Shown here: positions 55,341 to 63,065 of the stretch, one piece after another
Layout: each line of letters opens with the position of its first letter
Position numbering within the stretch: position 1 is the stretch's first letter
Translations under genes and position numbers: made by a program
Source of the DNA: Caldilineaceae bacterium bin34
GTDB lineage: Bacteria; Chloroflexota; Anaerolineae; Caldilineales; Caldilineaceae
Direction: 5' to 3'
Assembly: GCA_002238555.1 (NCBI GenBank)
Contig: MPMO01000002.1
Location: forward strand, 62,001-126,000
DNA: 64,000 bases
Notes under the pieces: generated by a model
Seen by the model: only the letters and a program-made list of their open reading frames with translations
What the model was told of the DNA's origin: nothing
Databases searched by the model: none

Positions 55341-55745
55341 ATGAGTATTTTCGAAAACCTGAAGATCACCGAGTTGATCGGGTGCGCGCCGTGGCGAGAA
55401 GCCGTCACCTATCGGAAAACGTGGCCCCACGAGTACGTCCTTAGCCGCAAGGACGGTCAAAGGGAGTTGATCGAACTGGTCTGTGCGCGCTTCCGTGCCG
55501 GAGAGGGCGTCGCTGGCACCTTCTTTGACATGTCGAACACCTACCTGTTCATTGGTGACCACAAGTACTGGCTCATGACCCACTGGACGGAGGTCGACCT
55601 CGACGACGGACAGGACTATGTGCTGAACCGAGCGCGACTCTATCGTGACCGGCGCGACTTCGTCATTCAGGGTGGGGATACAGGGAAGCGCGAGGACTAC
55701 CCCGCCAAACCGGCAAGGTCAATGCAACGCGCCGACCAATGCTGA
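55341..55745 (+). CDS. Small unknown protein downstream of DUF262 copy A
   Basis: 134 residues from the ATG at 55341, preceded by GGAAG. It starts MSIFENLKITELIGCAPWRE and has a compact, aromatic-rich middle (NTYLFIGDHKYWLMTHWTEV). I recognise no family. It contains one Asp/Arg-rich stretch near the end and no membrane segment. Its position, 72 bp after DUF262 copy A, and its absence from the second copy, suggest a partner gene unique to that copy, but this is inference. Confidence 0.6.
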   Translation: MSIFENLKITELIGCAPWREAVTYRKTWPHEYVLSRKDGQRELIELVCARFRAGEGVAGTFFDMSNTYLFIGDHKYWLMTHWTEVDLDDGQDYVLNRARLYRDRRDFVIQGGDTGKREDYPAKPARSMQRADQC

Positions 55746-55949
55746 GAGCAGCACGGCAATCGTGGCTCACAGTAGCCGGAACCGCAGAGAATCAGGGGTG
55801 CCAACGTCGTTCGAAGTCCTGAAACGCCAACGATGTGACAATTGGTCGGAACCGGTCAGCCAGGCGCGATACCCGAGTTGGAGAGACCATCCCTCTGCCG
55901 CTAGCCGACAGGAAACAGAGTACGTCGTGACCACGGCAGGAGGCCAGCG

Positions 55950-56941
55950 ATGAAAGCTACAGCCGTTGTCTTTCCCGCGGCCAATACCGTGGAAGTTCGG
56001 GAAGGGGACTGTCCCGAGCCCGGACCCCGCGATGTGGTGGTCGACGTGATCCACTCCGAGATCAGCAATGGTACCGAGGGCTCCTACCTGAGGGGCAAGC
56101 GCATCGCGGAGGACACAGCCTAGCGGCCCGGCTCACCGAACCACTTCCCCATGGTGGCCGGCTACCAGAAAGTGGGGATCGTGCGGGAGGTTGGCAGCCC
56201 TGTGGCGGACTTGGCATCGGATGAAACGGTCTTTGCAGCCAACGGCAAGGTCCACGGAATGTTCCATCCCTCCCGAGGACAGTTGTCTCCGGCAGTTATC
56301 CCCCGGGAAGGTGTCTGGAAGCTTCCACCGCAACCGGAACCGCTGGCCTTTGCTGGTATGGTTCTGCCCCAGGTTGGCTACAACTGCGAGAGCCGCGTCG
56401 CGGTCGCGCCCGGAGAGACAGCCGTGGTGCTGAGCGACGGTATGGTCGGACTGTGGGCCGCACAAATGCTGGCCCTGCGCGGGGCGCGCGTCCTGTTGCT
56501 GGGCCATCATGCAGATCGCCTGCGGCGGTTTCCGGACACCGGCGTGCACCGCCGTTGCAACGAGAGGGGCGGCAACTGGTAGGAGACCCTGGCCGGATTT
56601 CTGCCCGACGGCGTGGATATGCTGATCGACGGTGTGGGTTCGATCAAACATATGCAGGCGATTGTGTCCCGCATGAACCGCGGCAGCCGGATCGCCTCCG
56701 CCGGCTTCCACGGCACGGACGACCTCCTCTCACTTCAGGACCTCCGGAACCGGGAACTGTCCCTGCACTCCGTCTCCGGATGGACCGGACACGGCACCTG
56801 ATTGCCACAGGCTAGCTGCAAACCCTGCCGCTAATCACCCACCACTTCCCCGTGGCCCGGTCCACGGAGGCCTGGAACCTGATTCAGACCAAGTCCGAAC
56901 TGGTACTCGGCGTCATCCTGGACTGGACCGCATCGGATTGA
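55950..56941 (+). pseudogene. MDR dehydrogenase, dead copy of 52069-53076
   Basis: The reading frame from ATG 55950 follows the intact paralogue closely but has in-frame TAG stops at 56121 (Trp in the paralogue) and 56580 (Gln there), and a deletion of about 16 bases near 56783 that shifts the frame. Most other differences are substitutions. The copy is clearly not coding. It sits between the small unknown gene and the HU-like fragment. Confidence 0.93.
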
Positions 56942-57493
56942 GGACAGATCGGGGGTCAGGATGACACCCACCACTTGAACGTCGTTCATTGCAACAGTCC
57001 CAAGCATTCGAGACGACAGCGACTGCATCGAGCTCCGAGGGAGTCGGCACCTTCAAGGTGCAATACCATCAAGCCCGCACGGACCGCAACCCCAGGACCG
57101 GAGAACCAGCCAAGGTTCCTCCCTACGATGCACTGGGCGTCAAACCCTCGGGACACCTCCGCAGCCAAGTGAACCGAGGCTACGGCATGTCTGGAGGGAA
57201 CCATTGGAAGCCATAGCCTGCCTGTCGGGATCACCGACCGGGAACGCCGCCGTGTCTAGGACGCCACCGCCAGCGTACTGCCGGTGCTGCTGCGCCAAGC
57301 CATGTGGCACGCACGCGGATATGGACTACCCCGGCGGCCACTGCAATCGCCAATGCCCATTAGGCTCTTGGCTATCGCGTAGGTTTCACAAGCGGTTGTA
57401 AACCCTTGTTGGACCTTCCTTACGACACCGAGTGGAACCATGCCGATAATGTTGATGTACGACTTGCCTCTCAGCCTTTAGGAGAGCGGAACC
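56942..57493. other. 552-bp interval between the dead MDR gene and DUF262 copy B
   Basis: It holds an HU-like gene fragment (listed separately) and about 270 bp with no recognised gene; a T-rich, lower-GC stretch at 57360-57480 precedes the DUF262 ribosome site and may carry its promoter. Confidence 0.5.
57010..57216 (+). pseudogene. HU/IHF-like DNA-binding protein, C-terminal fragment
   Basis: In frame with 56989, codons from about 57034 read GVGTFKVQYHQARTDRNPRT followed by GEPAKVPP and a K-P-S-G-H-L stretch. This is the DNA-binding arm region of HU-family proteins (GxGxF, then RNPxTGE). The first half of HU, the dimerisation helices, is not visible. It looks like a fragment brought in with the DUF262 block or left from an older insertion. 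Confidence 0.65.
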
Positions 57494-60448
57494 ATGGCAT
57501 TTCAGACGCCGATCACAATCAAGGAGGCGATCGACCACATTCACAACAACCGTTTCCTGCTCCCAGCTTTTCGACGGGAGTTCATATGGCGACCGCATCA
57601 GATCGAGCGGCTCTTCGACAGCCTCATGCGCGGCTATCCGCTCGGATCCTTTCTGTTCTGGCGCGTCGATCCCGAAACTGCCAAGAATCACAGCTTCTGC
57701 CAGTTCATCACCAACTACAATCAACGGAAGCCCCACAATCCCATCCACGGGACACCTTCCACCGTACCCGGCTTGAAGGCGGTATTGGACGGTCAACAGC
57801 GTCTGACTGCTCTCAACATCGGGCTCAGAGGGAGGGGCCTGGCTCGCAAGTTGCCCCACCGGTGGTGGAACAACCCAAGAGTCTTCCCAGAACCACGGCT
57901 CTACCTCAATCTCCTCGCGCCCCGGATGGAGAACGAAGAGGGCCTCTCGTACAAGTTCAGCTTTCTCTCGGAGAAGGAGGCCCAAAATCGGAACTGCCGG
58001 AACGACCAGGAACACTGGTACCGCGTGGGAGACATCCTCGACATTGAGGTGGCTGAGGACCTGATCGACTTTGTCCATGACCTACAGCTCGCGGGTACAA
58101 AGGGGCCTCAGAAGATACTCTACCGGCTTCACCGCGTCGTGCATAACGACGGCATCATCTTGGCCTATGAAGAGGCGAACCAGGATCCGGAACGGGTGCT
58201 CAACATCTTCGTTCGTACCAACAGCGGTGGCACGCCGCTCTCCTACTCGGACATGCTCCTCAGCACGGCAGTAGTCCAATGGGACAAGGTCGACGCGCGG
58301 AAGGAGATCCACTCTCTGGTTGACGAGATCAACAACATTGGCAGAGGCTTCTCGTTCAACCGCGACTTCGTGCTCAAGGCCTGCCTGATGCTCGGCGACA
58401 GCAACAGCGTCCGATTCAAGGTCGAGAACTTCGGAAAGCCGCAGATCGGTACCCTGCAGGATCAATGGGATCGCATCAGAAGCACGATCACGGAAACAGT
58501 GGAACTCGCCTCCTCGTTTGGCTACTTCGGACAGAGCCTGGCATCGGCAGACGCTCTGTTGCCGATCGCCTACTTTCTCCACCACTGTCAGCCGGCGTTG
58601 GATACCAAGGACCGTAAGGCTATTCGTGACTGGTTGATTCGCTCGCTGCTGAAGCGCGGGATCTGGAGTAGCGGCGTCGATAACCTACTGGTGGTAATCC
58701 GCAGAGCGATCCGGGAGAGTTCCTGCCACGAAGGCTTCCCGGCTGGCGCGCTCGAGAAAGCGATGCCGTCCGGCAAAAGCCTGACCTTCGACGACGAGGA
58801 GCTCCAGGATTTGGCCGACGCCGAGTACGGTGGAAGGGCCTACAGCCTCCTGTTCCTTCTGTACGATTTCGTCGACGTAACCACGAACCACTTCCACATC
58901 GACCATGTCTTTCCGCGCGCGCTGATGACCCCGGCGCGCTTGAAGCAGGCTGGCATCAGCGAGGAACAGATCCCCGAATACCTCGCTCGGGTGAACCGCC
59001 TAGCCAACCTCCAGCTCCTCGAGGGATCGACAAACACGAGTAAGGGTGCCAAGCTACCTGCCGACTGGCTAAGCGCACGGTACCCCGACGAAGAAGAAAG
59101 GCGGCATCATTGCCACCTACACGATCTGGGTGAGGTTCCGACTGAAATCGAGGGATTCTTGGACTTCTACGAGGCGCGCCGAAGCCGTATCCTGGAGAAG
59201 TTGCGCCACCTACTCGCGTCCGACAGCCCGGGGACCCGAGGCCACCGCCACAGGAAGCAAGACATGCGAGATGCACCAACCATTACCGCAGTTCAACTGT
59301 CCAGATACCGTATCCCGTTCCCCAACGTCGGCCGGGATCACGGATTCGCCATGGGGCACTTCTACGAACCGGGCAGCACCGGCCACCGGATGGTGCTGGG
59401 AGTGCGCATCCATACCGACATCGGCGTCACCGGCGAGTACATGAGCATTGCGCCGGCCACGTTCGAGCAGGCCCTGATGTTTGTGGAGTACCTGATCGGC
59501 AAGCCGGCCCTGCAGCGCGAGCGGTTCTACGGCCAAGCCAAGTCGCTGTTGCGCAAGAACGACCGCATGGGCATGGGACCAATCGACATTGCCCTGTGGG
59601 ATCTGGCGGGCAAGTTCCACGACGCCCCCGTCTACCAGTTGTTGGGCGGCTACCGGGAAAGGCTGCCCTGCTACGCCAGCACCTACCATGCCGATCGCCA
59701 ACCCGACGGCCTGAGCAGCCCGGAGGCCTTTGCCGACTTCGCCGAGCAGTGCCTCGAACTGGGCTACAAGGGCTTCAAGATCCACCCCTGGGGTGATCCC
59801 GACATCGACCGCGAAATCGCAACGGTCAAGGCCGTGGGGCGTCGCGTGGGCGGCCGCATGGCTTTGATGCTGGATCCCTGCTGCGTCTACGACACGTTCG
59901 CCGATACACTCGCCGTGGGGCGGGCCTGCGACGAGGAAGGGTTCTACTGGTACGAGGATCCGATGCGGGACGGCGGGGTGTCCCTGCACGCCCACCGGAA
60001 GCTGCGGACCATGATCAAGACACCCCTGTTGCAGGGCGAACACATCCATCTGGTGGAGGCCCACGCCGACATGGCGGCCGCCGACGCCACGGACTTCTGG
60101 CGGGCCGACCCGGAATACGACGGCGGCATCACCGGAGTCATGAAGATCGCCCACGCTGCGGAAGGCTACGGCATGGACGTGGAACTGCACATTGCGGGAC
60201 CGGCACAGCGGCACTGCATGGCGGCCATGCGCAACTCCAACTTCTACGAAATGGGGTTGGTGCACCCCAAGCTGACCAACATTGCCTGTCCGCCGGTCTA
60301 TGCCTGCAACTACGAGGACGAACTCGAGACCATCGATGCCGACGGCTGCGTCCCGGTGCCGCAGGGACCGGGACTCGGTGTGACCTACGATTGGACCGGG
60401 GTCCAGCAGTGGCTGGTGCACGAGGAACTGATCGACACCGCAGCCTGA
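57494..60448 (+). CDS. DUF262-HNH protein, copy B, without its own stop and in frame with the enolase-superfamily gene
   Basis: 984 codons without a stop. Codons 1 to about 580 are the paralogue of the gene at 53520, with DGQQRLTAL and HFHIDHVFPRAL intact, but the family motif PAIQREFVW is changed to PAFRREFIW. In copy A a TAG follows the last shared codons; here the block is joined at about 59232 to the upstream region of the enolase gene (residues LASDSPGTRGHRHRKQD), in frame. Ribosomes finishing DUF262 would run on into the enolase and make a fused protein of about 108 kDa. A separate start for the enolase at 59264 also exists (next entry). Confidence 0.8.
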   Translation: MAFQTPITIKEAIDHIHNNRFLLPAFRREFIWRPHQIERLFDSLMRGYPLGSFLFWRVDPETAKNHSFCQFITNYNQRKPHNPIHGTPSTVPGLKAVLDGQQRLTALNIGLRGRGLARKLPHRWWNNPRVFPEPRLYLNLLAPRMENEEGLSYKFSFLSEKEAQNRNCRNDQEHWYRVGDILDIEVAEDLIDFVHDLQLAGTKGPQKILYRLHRVVHNDGIILAYEEANQDPERVLNIFVRTNSGGTPLSYSDMLLSTAVVQWDKVDARKEIHSLVDEINNIGRGFSFNRDFVLKACLMLGDSNSVRFKVENFGKPQIGTLQDQWDRIRSTITETVELASSFGYFGQSLASADALLPIAYFLHHCQPALDTKDRKAIRDWLIRSLLKRGIWSSGVDNLLVVIRRAIRESSCHEGFPAGALEKAMPSGKSLTFDDEELQDLADAEYGGRAYSLLFLLYDFVDVTTNHFHIDHVFPRALMTPARLKQAGISEEQIPEYLARVNRLANLQLLEGSTNTSKGAKLPADWLSARYPDEEERRHHCHLHDLGEVPTEIEGFLDFYEARRSRILEKLRHLLASDSPGTRGHRHRKQDMRDAPTITAVQLSRYRIPFPNVGRDHGFAMGHFYEPGSTGHRMVLGVRIHTDIGVTGEYMSIAPATFEQALMFVEYLIGKPALQRERFYGQAKSLLRKNDRMGMGPIDIALWDLAGKFHDAPVYQLLGGYRERLPCYASTYHADRQPDGLSSPEAFADFAEQCLELGYKGFKIHPWGDPDIDREIATVKAVGRRVGGRMALMLDPCCVYDTFADTLAVGRACDEEGFYWYEDPMRDGGVSLHAHRKLRTMIKTPLLQGEHIHLVEAHADMAAADATDFWRADPEYDGGITGVMKIAHAAEGYGMDVELHIAGPAQRHCMAAMRNSNFYEMGLVHPKLTNIACPPVYACNYEDELETIDADGCVPVPQGPGLGVTYDWTGVQQWLVHEELIDTAA
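59264..60448 (+). CDS. Enolase-superfamily (mandelate racemase/muconate lactonizing-type) sugar-acid dehydratase
   Basis: 394 residues from the ATG at 59264, which has AGGAAG seven bases upstream. Barrel motifs: GYKGFKIHPWGDPDID with a KxH-type acid/base pair, metal ligands in MLDPCCVYD (Asp), YWYEDPMRD (Glu) and LLQGEH (Glu), and a late VELHIAGPAQRHCM with the His. The capping domain is at the N-terminus. This resembles sugar-acid dehydratases, such as those acting on galactonate or related acids, but the substrate is not fixed by these residues. It was probably co-transcribed with the Gfo and MDR genes before the insertion. Confidence 0.88.
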   Translation: MRDAPTITAVQLSRYRIPFPNVGRDHGFAMGHFYEPGSTGHRMVLGVRIHTDIGVTGEYMSIAPATFEQALMFVEYLIGKPALQRERFYGQAKSLLRKNDRMGMGPIDIALWDLAGKFHDAPVYQLLGGYRERLPCYASTYHADRQPDGLSSPEAFADFAEQCLELGYKGFKIHPWGDPDIDREIATVKAVGRRVGGRMALMLDPCCVYDTFADTLAVGRACDEEGFYWYEDPMRDGGVSLHAHRKLRTMIKTPLLQGEHIHLVEAHADMAAADATDFWRADPEYDGGITGVMKIAHAAEGYGMDVELHIAGPAQRHCMAAMRNSNFYEMGLVHPKLTNIACPPVYACNYEDELETIDADGCVPVPQGPGLGVTYDWTGVQQWLVHEELIDTAA

Positions 60449-60823
60449 GTCCAATCGTTCCGCGATGGGACAGCCAGGACGAACCGCCTAGTAGTGCAAC
60501 GAAGCTTTGGAATGTTAGAAGCACAGTGTTGGGATGCCCTCATCATACACTTCGCTATGCCCTTCGCCGCCTACCATCGGTACTGTGAGCAGCTGTTCCA
60601 ACGCTATGAAGGTTCGTTGCACTACTGGCGGTGTATGCGGGGGCTCAGGGAATGACAGCGGGACAGGCCATAGTGCAGGTTTCGGTGACAAAAAGGGAGT
60701 CGGGACAACCTACGCCAACGAGATCGGCATAGTGCCCACCGGATAAGCGAAGCACCTCACGTAGAGCTTGATCGAGTAACATGATCGTTTGAGAAAGGAC
60801 TAGACCGACGAGGAACCGGAGTG
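60449..60823. other. 375-bp interval with the left MITE-like element
   Basis: It contains the left of two small inverted-repeat elements (60489-60626). The remainder, up to the DUF262 ribosome site, shows no gene. Confidence 0.5.
60489..60626 (+). mobile_element. Left copy of a ~135-bp inverted-repeat (MITE-like) element
   Basis: The ends TAGTGCAACGAA and TTCGTTGCACTA are exact inverted repeats of 12 bases. The interior has no reading frame. The element matches 62900-63030 in the same orientation over its whole length, apart from a gap of about ten bases. No transposase with matching ends is in the window. Confidence 0.85.
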
Positions 60824-62677
60824 ATGTACGACGGACAACCACCATTCACGACCAACCCCATTTTGCTGAAAAACCTCTTGGCACAAGTGGAACAAGGAGC
60901 ACTCCAGCTCCCAGACTTCCAGCGCGGTTGGGTATGGGATGATGTCCGGATCAAGGGGTTGATCGCGAGCATCTCGCAAGGCTTCCCCGTCGGTGCCGTG
61001 ATGACATTAGCCGCCAACGGACACGTGGCGTTTAGCCCGCGACCGATTGAGGGAGCAGAGGAGACGGCGAATGGGAAGGCACCGACAGAATATCTGTTGG
61101 ACGGGCAGCAACGGTTGACATCGTTGTACCAAGCACTGCTGCACCCGGGACCGGTGGCAACACAAACCGTCCATGGACGGTCGATCCAACAACGCTACTA
61201 CATTGACATGCGGCTAGCTCTGCGACCAGACGTAGAGCGTGAGGACGCGATCATCAGCGTGCCGAAGGACGGAAAGTTACGTGGTGCATTCGGGCGCGGA
61301 ATCCTGCTGGATCTCAGCACATCAGAGCGCGAACGAGAGCAGCACATGATGCCGACGGAGCGGCTGTGCAGCGAAGACATGTGGATCATCGAGTACATCC
61401 AGCATTGGGAGGGGCGCAACGACCATCCGGACGGGAGCGCGGCGGACCTCGTGATGCGGTTCAAGAAAGAAATCATGGGGCAATTCGCTGAGTACCAGCT
61501 CCCGGTGATCGGACTCGCCGCGGGAACTCCCCCTGAGGCCGTCTGTACAGTGTTCGAGAAGGTGAACACAGGTGGCGTGACCCTTACAACGTTTGAGTTG
61601 GTCACAGCAATGTTTGCCGGACACGGGTTCAAACTCCGTGAGGACTGGGAACCACGGCGCCGACAACTGCGCCAGCAATACGATGTGCTGCGGTGGGTCG
61701 GAGGAGTACACTTCTTGCAGACAGTGACGCTACTCGCGACTCAGGATGTGAAACGCAAGGCCTTGGCAGCAGGTGTCTCACCAGACCAGGTTCCAGGTGT
61801 CAAGTGCAAAAAACACGATGTGCTTCACCTCTCCGTCGACGAATATGAACAATGGGCAGACCTTGTCCAGATTGGCTACGAAGAGGCGGCTAAGTTCCTT
61901 CATCGGCAATTCATCTTCACTCGCAGCAACGTACCGTACAACACGCAGCTTGTACCACTCGCAGCGCTCTTTGTTGAGCTAAGCGATCGGGACTTGCATA
62001 GCGCGACCGCCAGAGCGCGATTGGAGCAGTGGTACTGGTGCGGTGTACTCGGCGAGGGTTATAGCACCAGTACAGAGACACAATATGCGCTGGATCTGGA
62101 GGAGGTTGCCAAATTTGTACGGACGGGAGAGGTACCGAGAATCGTCCGTGAAGCAACTTTCAATCCGAGGCGTCTAATCAGCATGACCACACGCAACAGC
62201 GCTGCATACAAAGGCATGTATGCCCTCCAAATGAAGCGCGGAGGCCGGGACTGGATGACCGGGGAAACGCTGACGCAGATGACTTTGGAAAACGAAAACG
62301 TAGACATCCACCATGTGTTTCCTATTAACTACTGCGAAAAGAGAGATCCTCCCATCCCGCCCCGGCTGTACCAATCCGTTGTCAACAAGGCTCCCATTGA
62401 TGCCAAGACAAATCGAAGCATCGGGGGGCGGGCACCAGCAAGCTACCTGCAGAACCTTCAAGAGCAAAGCGGGGTGCATTTGGAAGACATCCTAGCAAGC
62501 TACGGGATCAACATGGTAGCGCTGAAAGAAAATCAGTTTGGCGAGTTCTTTGTCCAAAGGGGACAGCAAATGTTGGCATGGATCGGGGAAGCCATGGGCA
62601 AGGAAGTGGACCTCAATGCCAAACCGCTGAGAGACGCTGTGAAAGGGTTGAAAGACCCCATCGGAGAGAGTTCCTGA
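60824..62677 (+). CDS. DUF262 plus HNH (GmrSD-like) protein, copy C (distant type)
   Basis: 617 residues. Motifs: LPDFQRGWVWDDVRIKGLIA, LLDGQQRLTSLYQALL at about 93, VFEKVNTGGVTLTTFELVTA, and the HNH DIHHVFPINYC near residue 495. It shares only these motifs with copies A and B. The start ATG 60824 has GAGGAACC upstream. Its base composition looks lower in GC than its neighbours, with codons ending in A or T more frequent, which suggests recent arrival. It lies between two copies of a MITE-like element (60489 and 62900), which may have carried it. Confidence 0.87.
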   Translation: MYDGQPPFTTNPILLKNLLAQVEQGALQLPDFQRGWVWDDVRIKGLIASISQGFPVGAVMTLAANGHVAFSPRPIEGAEETANGKAPTEYLLDGQQRLTSLYQALLHPGPVATQTVHGRSIQQRYYIDMRLALRPDVEREDAIISVPKDGKLRGAFGRGILLDLSTSEREREQHMMPTERLCSEDMWIIEYIQHWEGRNDHPDGSAADLVMRFKKEIMGQFAEYQLPVIGLAAGTPPEAVCTVFEKVNTGGVTLTTFELVTAMFAGHGFKLREDWEPRRRQLRQQYDVLRWVGGVHFLQTVTLLATQDVKRKALAAGVSPDQVPGVKCKKHDVLHLSVDEYEQWADLVQIGYEEAAKFLHRQFIFTRSNVPYNTQLVPLAALFVELSDRDLHSATARARLEQWYWCGVLGEGYSTSTETQYALDLEEVAKFVRTGEVPRIVREATFNPRRLISMTTRNSAAYKGMYALQMKRGGRDWMTGETLTQMTLENENVDIHHVFPINYCEKRDPPIPPRLYQSVVNKAPIDAKTNRSIGGRAPASYLQNLQEQSGVHLEDILASYGINMVALKENQFGEFFVQRGQQMLAWIGEAMGKEVDLNAKPLRDAVKGLKDPIGESS

Positions 62678-63065
62678 GTACCGGGGCAAGGTACTTGTCA
62701 GCGCGTCCGCTATGCTGGCACAGTCAAATATATACTAATCCAGTGTGATATTAACACTTTACACCGTCATCTGTCCGATGAGAGTCTCCTGTAATCCGCA
62801 GGACGGCGGTTGCCTTGGCGACCAACACTGGATCTAGCTGCCTCTGGAGCCATGGCCCGATGATTAACCAATGGTATCTCAGGCATACTGGATTGGTATT
62901 AGTCGTGTAACGAAGCTTTGAGCAGTGGGAATACAGTGTTGGGATTCCCTCATCGTACACTTTGCCATGTTCCTCGCCGCTGATACTGTGAGCGGCTATT
63001 CCAACGATATGAAGGTTCGTTGCACCACTAGGCAGACGGCATCAGCCGCCCGAAGGAGAATCCCC
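62678..63065. other. 388-bp interval with an AT-rich patch and the right MITE-like element
   Basis: An AT-rich stretch lies at about 62725-62765. The right MITE-like element is at 62900-63030. No gene is visible. Confidence 0.5.
62900..63030 (+). mobile_element. Right copy of the ~135-bp MITE-like element
   Basis: Same orientation as the left copy. The outer ends are slightly diverged (TAGTCGTGTAACGAA and TTCGTTGCACCACTA), and the middle ACAGTGTTGGGATTCCCTCA is almost identical to the left copy. No reading frame. Confidence 0.85.

Larger units (their letters stand above)
55842..59231 (+). repeat. Second copy of the segmental duplication
   Basis: It holds, in order, a degraded last 60 bases of the Gfo/Idh/MocA gene, a dead MDR gene and DUF262 copy B. 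Similarity to the first copy resumes sharply at GGAGAGCGGAACC just before each DUF262 start (53508 and 57482) and ends within the last codons of DUF262. Confidence 0.85.
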
